From: Gluconacetobacter tumulisoli
Lineage (GTDB): Bacteria; Pseudomonadota; Alphaproteobacteria; Acetobacterales; Acetobacteraceae
Assembly (NCBI RefSeq): GCF_014174155.1
Contig: NZ_JABEQM010000004.1
Span: 62,001-126,000, forward strand
DNA length: 64,000 nucleotides
Reading direction: 5' to 3'
A model generated the notes under the pieces. That model had not been told where the DNA came from. It saw only the letters and a program-made list of their open reading frames with translations, and searched no databases. Below are positions 44,918 to 52,649 of this stretch, one piece after another. Numbering within the stretch: the first letter of the stretch is position 1; each line of letters begins with the position of its first letter. Made by a program: the position numbers and the translations under genes.

Positions 44918-45686
44918 GGGTGCTTCCTCCCAGTCTGATCGACAGGTCGTCCGCCGCCCGGCGCACGACCGGGGCCAACGTCCGCATCCGTTCGGGCGAC
45001 AGGTAGGGCGTGGCGCTGGCGACGCTCAACGCCGCCAGGATCCGCCCCCCGCGATCGCGGACCGGGACCGCGACGCAGCGGATTCCCACCTCGTTGTCCT
45101 CCAGGTCAAAGACGCAGTCCGCCGCGCGATATTCCCGCATGCGTGCAAGCCAGGCCGGCCAGCCGGCGTCTCCGGCCGCCGGGGGCCGGGCGGCGTCGTA
45201 CAGATGGCGCCATTCGACCTCGTCCAGATCCAGCATCAGGGCGCGCCCGATCCCGGTCAGGGCCAAGTTCATGCGTTGCCCGACCCGCGAGCGCATCTCC
45301 AGCCCCCTCTGGCCGGGGATCTTGTCCAGATACAGAACGTCCGCGCCGGAACGGATGCCCAGATGTACGGTGTCGCGCGTTTCCGCGCCCAGCCGTTCGG
45401 TCACCGGTCTGGCCTGCTCGGCCAGCGACGTGTCGTCCCGGGCACGGGCCCCCAGTGCCGCCAGGCGCTGGCCCAGGCGATACGTGCCGTCCGCATTCAG
45501 CCGCAGCCAGTCCAGGCGGACCAGGGAACTGGCGATTCTCTGGGTCGTGCTGCGGGTGCATCCCGTCGCGCCCGCGATGGCGGACAGTGTGCGGTGGCCG
45601 CCATCGACGGCGTCGATGATCGCGATTCCGCGTTCCAATGCCTGCGTTCCGCTGGGGGCGGCAGGCTTTGCGATCCTGGCATCCAT
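44901..45686 (-). CDS. IclR-family transcriptional regulator of the dgo operon
   Basis: A 261-residue regulator with an N-terminal winged helix (about 15-75; QALERGIAIIDAVDGG and AIAGATGCTRSTTQRIASSL) and the C-terminal IclR effector domain (about 85-250; VLYLDKIPGQRGLEMRSRVG and VSVASATPYLS). It is the first gene of the operon and overlaps dgoK by 17 bases. It probably represses or activates the operon with galactonate or an intermediate as ligand; a perfect palindrome upstream is a likely binding site. ATG at 45686 has GGGAGAGGG upstream. E. coli DgoR is GntR type, so this is a different regulator. Confidence 0.9.
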   Translation of the reverse strand: MDARIAKPAAPSGTQALERGIAIIDAVDGGHRTLSAIAGATGCTRSTTQRIASSLVRLDWLRLNADGTYRLGQRLAALGARARDDTSLAEQARPVTERLGAETRDTVHLGIRSGADVLYLDKIPGQRGLEMRSRVGQRMNLALTGIGRALMLDLDEVEWRHLYDAARPPAAGDAGWPAWLARMREYRAADCVFDLEDNEVGIRCVAVPVRDRGGRILAALSVASATPYLSPERMRTLAPVVRRAADDLSIRLGGSTHVTAA

Positions 45687-45745
45687 GAATCCCTCTCCCA
45701 CCCGGATCGGTAGGGGAAATCCATGGAAAACTCAATATACGGATC

Positions 45746-45768
45746 TATAACCCATATTATGGGTTATA
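45746..45768. promoter_or_regulatory. Candidate operator of the IclR regulator
   Basis: A perfect palindrome with 11-bp arms around one base, TATAACCCATA then T then TATGGGTTATA. It lies 60-82 bases upstream of the iclR start, in the only promoter-sized gap of the dgo operon. Its dyad symmetry and size fit a dimer of a winged-helix regulator. The sequence is AT rich against a GC-rich background, and on the minus strand a possible -10 (TATATT) follows it. Binding is inferred. Confidence 0.6.
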
Positions 45769-45814
45769 AACCATCCAACGCGGGTTTTGCCCGTTTTCCG
45801 GGCCCGGGAACGCA

Positions 45815-45857
45815 AGACGCCCGGCCATCGTCCCTGTCGGGCGGTGGCCGGGCGTCT
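45815..45857. terminator. Perfect 13-bp inverted repeat downstream of yajC
   Basis: Arms AGACGCCCGGCCA (45815-45827) and TGGCCGGGCGTCT (45845-45857) are exact reverse complements around a 17-base loop. It starts 30 bases after the yajC stop and lies between that gene and the dgo promoter region. No T-run follows in either direction, so it may be a terminator, an mRNA 3' stabiliser, or an insulating structure. Confidence 0.5.
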
Positions 45858-45887
45858 ATCAACTCTCCGGGATCGGCGAGACGGGTG

Positions 45888-46268
45888 TCAGCCGGCCTTG
45901 GCGCCGGTGTCGTTTGCAGGCTTGGCGCTGCTGCTGACGACCGACCCGATCGTCTCGCGCAGGACGGTGACGCGCACGTTCGGTGCGATCTCGACCTCGA
46001 CCTCATTCGAATCGTCGCGGACCTTCTGGACGACGGCGATGATCCCGCCGGCCGTCAGCACCCGGTCGCCCCGTCGCAGGGCCGAAAGCTGGGCGCGAAG
46101 CTGCTTCTGCTTCTGCTGCTGCGGCCGGATCAGGATGAAATAGAAGATAACGAACATCGCGACATAGGGCAGGACCGTCATCAGTCCGCCGGCGCTCAGA
46201 AATCCGCCCTCGCCTCCTGCGGTCTGGGCGTAGGCCGGTGTGATCAGGAAGTCGGAAAAAAGGGTCAT
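45888..46268 (-). CDS. yajC: Preprotein translocase subunit YajC
   Basis: Small membrane subunit associated with SecDF in the Sec machinery. The 126-residue protein has one membrane helix (about 29-47) ending FYFILIRPQQQKQKQLR, the YajC signature, then the conserved LRRGDRVLTAGGIIAVV and a hydrophilic C-terminal tail. The first 15 residues (SDFLITPAYAQ) are typical of alphaproteobacterial YajC. secD/secF are not adjacent here. It is divergent from the DUF815 ATPase gene by 147 bases. Confidence 0.94.
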   Translation of the reverse strand: MTLFSDFLITPAYAQTAGGEGGFLSAGGLMTVLPYVAMFVIFYFILIRPQQQKQKQLRAQLSALRRGDRVLTAGGIIAVVQKVRDDSNEVEVEIAPNVRVTVLRETIGSVVSSSAKPANDTGAKAG

Positions 46269-46415
46269 GTGGTGCGGTTCCGGCGGTCATTATTGGGTTG
46301 CGGGCTGCGGAGGTGGACCATAGTTTTCGCCTGTTTCCCGTCAAGGCGTCGGTTCGCTTTCGCATCGGCCCGCCGCGCTCCGGGCCCATGACACCGCCTT
46401 GGAACAGGACCGACG

Positions 46416-47288
46416 ATGGATTCCGACCTGCTGCCCGCCCTCGACCGGATCGCCGCCGCGCTGGAACGGCTGTCGCCCCCGCCCCCCACGCTGGCGGGCC
46501 TGGATGCCGCCGACGCCTTCGTCTGGCATCCCGCCCTGGGCCGCCTGACCCCGGTCCAGCACGTCGCGCATGTCGATATCGACCTCCTGCAGGGCGTGGC
46601 CATGCAATGCAAGCTGGTCCTGGACAACACGCTGCATTTCGCGCGCGGGCTGCCGGCCAACAACGCCATGCTGTGGGGCGCGCGCGGGATGGGCAAGTCG
46701 TCGCTGGTCAAGGCCGCCCATGCGCGCGCCAACCTGGTCGACGGGCAACCGGCGCCGCCCGGCCAGGGGCGCCTGGTCCTGATCGAGATCCAGCGCGAGG
46801 ACCTGGCCACGCTGCCCGACCTGCTGGCCCTGCTGCGCACCAGTCCGCGCCGTTTCGTCGTCTTCTGCGACGATCTGTCCTTCGAAAGCGAGGATGCGGA
46901 TTACAAGGCGCTGAAATCCGTTCTGGACGGCGGCATTTCCGGCCGGCCGGACAACGTCCTGTTCTACGCAACATCGAATCGCCGGCACCTGATGCCGCGC
47001 GACATGATCGACAACGAACGATCGACCGCCATCAACCCCTCCGAGGCGGTGGAGGAAAAGGTCTCGCTCTCGGACCGGTTCGGACTGTGGATCGGCTTTC
47101 ATAACTGTCCCCAGGACGTGTTCCTGGACATGGTCCGGGCCTATGCCCGCGCGCGTCACCTGCTGGTCGACGACGCCGAACTGGCGCAACGGGCCAATGC
47201 CTGGTCCGTCGCGCGCGGCGGCCGGTCCGGCCGCGTCGCCTTCCAGTTCATCGAGAACCTGACCGCCGAGTTGTCCCCCCGGTCGTGA
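46416..47288 (+). CDS. DUF815-family AAA ATPase
   Basis: A 290-residue predicted P-loop ATPase of the DUF815 family, of unknown cellular role. Walker A is GARGMGKSS (88-96), Walker B FVVFCDDLSFE (about 145-155), and a sensor-like stretch FYATSNRRHLMP follows. The protein lacks any membrane segment. The genes for yajC on the other strand and DUF815 are often neighbours in alphaproteobacteria. No substrate is known and none is assigned here. Confidence 0.88.
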   Translation: MDSDLLPALDRIAAALERLSPPPPTLAGLDAADAFVWHPALGRLTPVQHVAHVDIDLLQGVAMQCKLVLDNTLHFARGLPANNAMLWGARGMGKSSLVKAAHARANLVDGQPAPPGQGRLVLIEIQREDLATLPDLLALLRTSPRRFVVFCDDLSFESEDADYKALKSVLDGGISGRPDNVLFYATSNRRHLMPRDMIDNERSTAINPSEAVEEKVSLSDRFGLWIGFHNCPQDVFLDMVRAYARARHLLVDDAELAQRANAWSVARGGRSGRVAFQFIENLTAELSPRS

Positions 47289-47424
47289 CCGGCGGATCAT
47301 TGATACGGATCAAGGCCGACGGGGACATTCCGCGTTCAAGCTGGCCCTTCAAGCTGGATGGTGGCAGGACTTTCGGCCCGGCGCCGCCGTCCTGCGACGC
47401 CCGTCCAGCAATGAAATGAAAAAA

Positions 47425-47454
47425 TTGTGCAATCGACAGGGATCGCCCTTTAAT
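47425..47454 (+). promoter_or_regulatory. Possible promoter upstream of the Rieske oxygenase gene
   Basis: TTGTGC (47425-47430) and TTTAAT (47449-47454) are 18 bases apart in a locally AT-richer stretch, about 100 bases upstream of the gene start. A direct repeat of TTCAAGCTGG lies further upstream at 47335 and 47348. Motif match only. Confidence 0.35.
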
Positions 47455-47554
47455 ACGATGTGTTGTCGACACAGTCCCGACGCCTGTGGTCTGCTGGTCC
47501 AAGCCCATCAGGCCACGACATGACGGCTGCGAAGGCCTGAATACAAGAGAGACG

Positions 47555-48640
47555 ATGAACCAGATCCTTTCGACGGACAGCATGCCTCCTTCCGGACTGA
47601 CCCCCGCAGGGGACCTCCGCCGGATCCGCTCCAATCCCGATTTCTGGTATCCCGTGGCCTGGTCACGTGAACTGAAGCCCGGCAAGACCATCGGCGTCCG
47701 CTATGCCGGCCAGCCGATCGCGCTGATCCGGCCGAAGGAGGGTGACGTCTTCGCACTGGAAGACCGCTGCGCCCATCGCCAGGTTCCCCTCAGCAAGGGG
47801 CAGGTGACTGGGCAGTCGGTCCAATGCTGCTATCACGGCTGGGCCTATGGCCGGTCGGGACGCTGCATCGACGTGCCTTACCTGGGCAAGGGCAAGCTGC
47901 CCAACGGCGTGCGGACCTATCCCTGCCGCGAACAGGACGGCCTGATCTTCGTCTTCCCCGGCGACGCTGCGAAGGCCGAGTCCACGCCCCTGCCCCGCCT
48001 GGCCCAGACCGCGAATGCGGCCTACAAGACCCGCCGGTTCGGCCGGCACGTCAAATGCCATTACAGCTTCATGCATGAGAACCTGATGGATATGAACCAT
48101 CAGTTCATGCACATGAAGCAGATGGGCCAGATGAAGCCGCGCTTCCTGGGACAGGACAGCGGCCCCGGCATGATCGAGGCGCGCTACACCTTCGCCCGCA
48201 CCGGCGGCAAGCAGCCGATCGGCGAGGCCCTGGTGTTCGGGCAGAAGCGCGACAACAGCGCGAAATACGCCCATCGCGACGTCATGACGATCCGCACCGA
48301 GTACCCTTACCAGACCCTGAAGATCCAGTCCGAGGGCGAGGATCCGGTCATGGACCTGTGGATCGTCTACGTACCCCAGGATGCCGAGGAACTGACGAAC
48401 CGGGTATTCGGTCTGCTGTCGATCAAACGCCCGAAGATCCCCGGCCTGCTGGATGCCGCGTGGCCGTTCCTGGTCGCGTTCACCGAGCGGATTTTCCGCG
48501 AGGACCGCGAGATCGTGGAACTGGAACAGGCGGCATGGAACGAACTGGGCGGCGACCACAACCAGGAAGTCTTCCCGGTGATCCAGAATCTGCGCGCATT
48601 GCTGGCGCGCTGCGGCATCCCTGCGGGGGTCGGACCCTGA
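47555..48640 (+). CDS. Rieske [2Fe-2S] mononuclear iron oxygenase, alpha subunit type
   Basis: A 361-residue oxygenase. The Rieske cluster ligands are Cys72 and His74 (RCAHRQVPL), Cys91 and His94 (CCYHGWAYG). The catalytic iron site is Asp179, His182 and His186 in [20 protein letters not shown] and a middle segment with [14 protein letters not shown] precede it. It resembles Rieske enzymes that act alone with a separate reductase; no ferredoxin or reductase gene is adjacent. Substrates in this family range from aromatic compounds to sterols and tetracyclic lipids; none can be assigned. It starts at ATG 47555 and is 16 bases before the GNAT-Nudix gene. Confidence 0.88.
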   Translation: MNQILSTDSMPPSGLTPAGDLRRIRSNPDFWYPVAWSRELKPGKTIGVRYAGQPIALIRPKEGDVFALEDRCAHRQVPLSKGQVTGQSVQCCYHGWAYGRSGRCIDVPYLGKGKLPNGVRTYPCREQDGLIFVFPGDAAKAESTPLPRLAQTANAAYKTRRFGRHVKCHYSFMHENLMDMNHQFMHMKQMGQMKPRFLGQDSGPGMIEARYTFARTGGKQPIGEALVFGQKRDNSAKYAHRDVMTIRTEYPYQTLKIQSEGEDPVMDLWIVYVPQDAEELTNRVFGLLSIKRPKIPGLLDAAWPFLVAFTERIFREDREIVELEQAAWNELGGDHNQEVFPVIQNLRALLARCGIPAGVGP

Positions 48641-48656
48641 ACCCCGCCCTGCCCGC

Positions 48657-49670
48657 ATGACGATCGAGATGGAAAGCGGCTGGGCCACCCCGGCGCTGGA
48701 GGCCGGCCCCTATCGGCTGCGGGCGTTGCTGCCGTCGGACGCCGGCGCGATGCATCGCCTGGTCAACGACTGGAGCGTCATCCGCATGCTCAGTCGGGTG
48801 CCGTTTCCCTATCCGCGCGGCCTGACGGATGAATGGATCGCCTCGACCCAGGATCTGTCGCGGCGAGGGGCAGCGTATCATTTCGCGATCACCCATCCCG
48901 ATTCGGACGCCCCCGAATCGCTGATCGGCTGCATCGGGGTGCAGATCGATCCGGTGACGCGATCCGGCACGGTCGGATACTGGATCGGACGGCCGTACTG
49001 GAATCGCAAGGTCGCCACCACCACGGTGGGGCGGATCGCGCGATGGGCCCTGGCCAACCTGCCGATCGAACGGATGGCGGCAGCGGTCGCCCATGACAAT
49101 CCGGCCTCGATCGCCGTTTTGCGCCGGATCGGTTTTCGCGAATCCGGAACCGGGCGGCAGGAGTTCGTCTCTCGCGGTGGGGAGCATCCGGTTCTGCTAT
49201 TCGAGGCGACCCGTGCCGACCTGTTGGCGGATGCCCCCGCGAAACCCGCCGATCATGATCCGGCAGGACAGAAAAAAATCGTGCTGGTCGCGGCGGTGGC
49301 GTTGATCGATACCGACGGCCGGATCCTGCTGGCCCGGCGGCCGGAAGGCAAGCCGATGGCCGGACTATGGGAGTTTCCCGGCGGCAAGGTCGAACCCGGC
49401 GAGACGCCCGAGGCCGCGCTGGTCCGCGAACTGGACGAGGAACTGGGGCTGGACGTCGCACGGTCGTGCCTTGCGCCCTATACGTTCGTTTCGCATGATT
49501 ACGGGCATTTCCACCTTCTGATGCCCGTCTATGTCTGTCGGCGGTGGAAGAACGCGCCCCGCCCGCGCGAGGGGCAGACCCTGGCCTGGGTCCGGGCAGA
49601 GGCCCTGTCGGACTACCCGATGCCCGAGGCCGACCTGCCGCTGATCCCCCTGCTGCGCGACCTGATCTGA
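48657..49670 (+). CDS. Fusion of a GNAT acetyltransferase and a MutT-type Nudix hydrolase
   Basis: A single 337-residue protein with two domains. Residues 15-190 are a GNAT fold of the RimJ/RimL type ([10 protein letters not shown], then [18 protein letters not shown] and [16 protein letters not shown]). Residues 208-335 are a MutT-like Nudix domain with the box [18 protein letters not shown] (242-259) followed by DEELGL, which holds the conserved Glu cluster. The second half likely hydrolyses oxidised nucleotides such as 8-oxo-dGTP; the acceptor of the first is unknown. The linker (190-207) is Ala/Pro/Asp rich. Starts 16 bases after the Rieske gene. The domain order is unusual but seen in alphaproteobacteria; that recall should be tested. 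Confidence 0.88.
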   Translation: MTIEMESGWATPALEAGPYRLRALLPSDAGAMHRLVNDWSVIRMLSRVPFPYPRGLTDEWIASTQDLSRRGAAYHFAITHPDSDAPESLIGCIGVQIDPVTRSGTVGYWIGRPYWNRKVATTTVGRIARWALANLPIERMAAAVAHDNPASIAVLRRIGFRESGTGRQEFVSRGGEHPVLLFEATRADLLADAPAKPADHDPAGQKKIVLVAAVALIDTDGRILLARRPEGKPMAGLWEFPGGKVEPGETPEAALVRELDEELGLDVARSCLAPYTFVSHDYGHFHLLMPVYVCRRWKNAPRPREGQTLAWVRAEALSDYPMPEADLPLIPLLRDLI

Positions 49671-49708
49671 TCGGCGGCACGCGACGGAACGCGTCTTCCC
49701 CTGCGCCC

Positions 49709-50620
49709 CTAAAGGACGATCGATCGGGCCAGGGGAAAGACCGCCTGCCGCTGCCCGGGAATGCTGCTGCCGAAGGAGAACAGCCCGCCGGTCAGCGGTT
49801 CGGCCCGGAGCTGGTCCAGCGACAGGCCGTTGCGCGCGGTCGTGACGAAGACGGTGCGGTAATCCGGACCGCCGAACGCGACCTTCGTCACATGCCGCGC
49901 CGGCAGCGGAATCGGGTCGAGCGTCGTCCCGTCCGGCGCCAGTCGCTCGATCCGTCCGCCGCCCCATACGCCGATCCACAGGAATCCGGCGCTGTCGACC
50001 GCGATTCCGTCCGGATAGCCATCGTCCAGGGTGGCGAAGACACGACGATTCGACAGCGCACCGCCGGCCCCCACATCGAAGGCATAGACGATCTGCGCCG
50101 GCGAATGGTTGTGGTACAAGGTCCGTCCGTCCGGCGAGAGCGCCGGACCGTTGCTGACGATATAGCCTTCGTCCTCGCGATGGACATGCAGGCCGTCTTC
50201 CCTTTGCGTCACGGAATAAAGCGAGCCTGTCGGGTCGGTTTCGGCATCGTGCATCGTGCCGAACCACAGGCGGCCGGCACCATCGACATGTCCGTCGTTG
50301 ATCCGGTTTCCCGGCAGTTCGGGTTCGACCAGCGTATCGAGGCTGAACCGGCCGCTGGCGGGGTCGAAACGGTGAAGCCCGTCCTTCAGCCCGCACAGGA
50401 ACGTGCCGTCGTTCGACGGCACCAGGAAGCCGGGCCGGTCGGGCGCGGCCCAGCTTGTCGTCTCGCCGCTTTCGGGACGATAGCGATGGATCGCCCGGCC
50501 GACGATATCGACGAAATACAGGGCCTGCTCGGCTTCGGCCCAAACCGGGCCCTCGCCCAAGGTGGCGCGCAGATCCCACACGCAGCGCGGTGCGCCGCAG
50601 ATCGGTCCCTTCAACATCAT
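49709..50620 (-). CDS. SMP-30/gluconolactonase (LRE) family lactonase
   Basis: A 303-residue beta-propeller lactonase. Metal-site signatures include a start segment TLGEGPVWAE (Glu), NRINDGHVDGAGRLWFG (Asn, Asp) and DGYPDGIAVDSAGFLWIG (Asp), with SNGPALSPDG before. These enzymes hydrolyse sugar lactones with Ca or Zn. A sugar-acid lactone could come from the SDR of the dgo operon 7 kb away, but this link is inference. No signal peptide is visible. Two ATGs lie in tandem at 50620 and 50617; GAGGAGA upstream suits either. Confidence 0.88.
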   Translation of the reverse strand: MMLKGPICGAPRCVWDLRATLGEGPVWAEAEQALYFVDIVGRAIHRYRPESGETTSWAAPDRPGFLVPSNDGTFLCGLKDGLHRFDPASGRFSLDTLVEPELPGNRINDGHVDGAGRLWFGTMHDAETDPTGSLYSVTQREDGLHVHREDEGYIVSNGPALSPDGRTLYHNHSPAQIVYAFDVGAGGALSNRRVFATLDDGYPDGIAVDSAGFLWIGVWGGGRIERLAPDGTTLDPIPLPARHVTKVAFGGPDYRTVFVTTARNGLSLDQLRAEPLTGGLFSFGSSIPGQRQAVFPLARSIVL

Positions 50621-50691
50621 GGCTCTCCTCTCTGGCCCGGACGGTCCTTCAGGGTCATAATGCGATTCTAGCGCAAATGTGGAATCCGTTC

Positions 50692-51447
50692 ATGAACCCG
50701 ACAGCCTGCATCCTGGTGATCGGCAACGAAATTCTTTCGGGCCGTACCCAGGACGTGAACGTACAATATATCGCCCGCCGCCTGGCAGAGCTCGGCATTT
50801 CCCTGATGGAAGTCCGGGTGATCCCCGATATCCGCGATACCATCATAAATACCGTGTGCGACGTCCGGGCGCGGTTCGACCATGTCTTTACCACCGGCGG
50901 TATCGGGCCGACCCACGACGACATTACCGCGCCTTGCATCGCCGAGGCGTTCGGCGTGCCATGGACGATCCATCCCGAATCATTCCGCCTGCTGGAGGCC
51001 CATTTTTCCCCCGGCGAATTCAACGCCGCCCGGCAGCGCATGGCGACGCTGCCCGAAGGCGCCGTGCCGATCCGCAATCCGGTGTCGGTCGCCCCGGGCT
51101 TCAGCATCGGCAATGTGCATGTGATGGCCGGTGTTCCACGCATCATGCGCGCGATGTTCGAGGAACTGGCACCAGGCCTGAAACGCGGCACGCCCGTCAC
51201 GTCCATCAGCTGGTACGCGCTGGGCCTGTACGAAGGCACACTGGCCGACGGGCTGTCGAACATCCAGTCGCAGTACGGGCAGGTCGATCTCGGGTCCTAC
51301 CCGTTCCGCCGTCCCGACGGACGGCGCGGCGTCGCCCTGGTAAGCAAGGGTCTGGACCCCGACATCGTACGCCAGGCAGCCGGCGCGGTCCACGACCTGA
51401 TCGAAACCCTGGGCTTCACGCCGGTCGAGGGCGAGCCGCCCGCCTGA
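50692..51447 (+). CDS. CinA/MoaB-like molybdopterin-binding domain protein
   Basis: A 251-residue protein with the MoCF-biosynthesis (MoaB/MogA-like) domain: ACILVIGNEILSGRTQD, then FDHVFTTGGIGPTHDDIT, which is the family GGIGP signature, and HVMAGVPRIMRAMFEEL. The C-terminal CinA amidohydrolase domain is absent. Often named competence/damage-inducible CinA-like; the true role is unclear, possibly nucleotide or cofactor repair. An ATG at 50677 would add MWNPF. It is divergent from the lactonase gene by 71 bases. Confidence 0.85.
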   Translation: MNPTACILVIGNEILSGRTQDVNVQYIARRLAELGISLMEVRVIPDIRDTIINTVCDVRARFDHVFTTGGIGPTHDDITAPCIAEAFGVPWTIHPESFRLLEAHFSPGEFNAARQRMATLPEGAVPIRNPVSVAPGFSIGNVHVMAGVPRIMRAMFEELAPGLKRGTPVTSISWYALGLYEGTLADGLSNIQSQYGQVDLGSYPFRRPDGRRGVALVSKGLDPDIVRQAAGAVHDLIETLGFTPVEGEPPA

Positions 51448-51490
51448 CGGCAGGACAGCCGGATAGGCAGATCGCGCGCGGTCTCGAAAG

Positions 51491-51617
51491 CTGGTCGAAA
51501 ATTCGTTCCGTTGACCAAGAATTCGCGAAGCGGCCTTTTCGGCCGGGGATACCGACGCGCAGGCAACGATCGTCGGATCGTCAGCAGGGCGATTTTTAAA
51601 CCAGACCCTCTCAGGTC
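51491..51617. repeat. Imperfect inverted-repeat element abutting the accA stop (copy B)
   Basis: CTGGTCGAAAATTCG (51491-51505) pairs imperfectly with CGATTTTTAAACCAG (51590-51604). Inside are two further hairpins: CGGCC/GGCCG around TTTTC near 51535, and ACGATC-GTCG-GATCGT at about 51567. The right end resembles copy A at 37519-37549. It lies between convergent genes and stops at the accA stop codon. Confidence 0.45.
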
Positions 51618-52567
51618 AGTCCGTCGCGTCCCATGGCCAGGAATTTCTCCCGCCGCTGGGCGACCAGCACGGCGGGTTCGCGCGCCAGAAGCGCGGGAAG
51701 GTCGGCCGCGATCGCATCGCCGACCGATCGGATCGCCGCCGCCGGATCGCGCTGCGCCCCACCCAGCGGTTCGGGGATGATACGGTCGATCAGGCCCAGT
51801 TGCAGCAGGTCCTGGGCCGTCAGCTTCAGCGCATCGGCGGCGCTCGTCGCCTGCTTGGGATCGCGCCACAGGATCGACGCACAGGCCTCGGGCGAAATGA
51901 CCGAGTAGATCGCATGCTCCAGCATCATGACCCGGTCGCCGGCCCCCAGCGCCACCGCACCGCCGGAACCGCCCTCGCCGATCACGGTGGCGATCACCGG
52001 GACGGGCGCGGACAGACAGACATCGATGGAACGGGCGATGGCCTCGGCCTGGCCGCGCGCCTCGGCATCGATCCCGGGCCATGCGCCGGACGTGTCGATG
52101 AAGGTCAGGATCGGCATGCCGAACCGGACCGCCAGCTTCATCAGGCGCTGGGCCTTGCGATAGCCCTCGGGCCGGGCCATGCCGAAATTATGCTGCAGAC
52201 GGGTTTCCAGGTCCGAGCCGCGCTCGGTCCCGATCACGACGACCGGTTGGTCGCCGAACCGCCCGATACCGCCGATCACGGCCTTGTCCTCGGCGAACAG
52301 GCGGTCGCCGGCCAGCGGCGTGAAATCGTTCACCAGCGCATGGATGTAATCCACCGCGTGCGGGCGCTGGGCATGGCGGGCGACCTGCACCTTCTGCCAT
52401 GGGGTCAGCTTGGCGTAGGCCGCACGAAGCTGCTTGTCCGACTTGTCGGTCAGCCGGGCGATTTCCTCGGCGATGTTGATTCCGTCGGGCCCGGACATCT
52501 TGCGAAGCTCGTCGATCTTGTTCTCAAGCTCGGCGACCGACTTTTCGAAATCTAGAAACTGGCGCAT
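51611..52567 (-). CDS. accA: Acetyl-CoA carboxylase carboxyltransferase subunit alpha
   Basis: Transfers CO2 from carboxybiotin to acetyl-CoA to make malonyl-CoA, with AccD. The 318-residue protein starts MRQFLDFEKSVAELENKIDEL and has PEGYRKAQRLMKLAVRFGMP, GAWPGIDAEARGQAEAIA and IGEGGSGGAVALGAGDRV, then MLEHAIYSVISPEACASILW, all hallmarks. I rejected about 107 upstream codons that overlap xerD. Downstream of xerD by 82 bases on the same strand. Confidence 0.95.
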   Translation of the reverse strand: MRQFLDFEKSVAELENKIDELRKMSGPDGINIAEEIARLTDKSDKQLRAAYAKLTPWQKVQVARHAQRPHAVDYIHALVNDFTPLAGDRLFAEDKAVIGGIGRFGDQPVVVIGTERGSDLETRLQHNFGMARPEGYRKAQRLMKLAVRFGMPILTFIDTSGAWPGIDAEARGQAEAIARSIDVCLSAPVPVIATVIGEGGSGGAVALGAGDRVMMLEHAIYSVISPEACASILWRDPKQATSAADALKLTAQDLLQLGLIDRIIPEPLGGAQRDPAAAIRSVGDAIAADLPALLAREPAVLVAQRREKFLAMGRDGLT

Positions 52568-52649
52568 GCCGTGCGGATAGCACAGCCACATTTCCTGCCA
52601 AGCACCTTCCGCAGGGAAAGCGCCCCCCGGAACGGGTTTTACCGATAAA

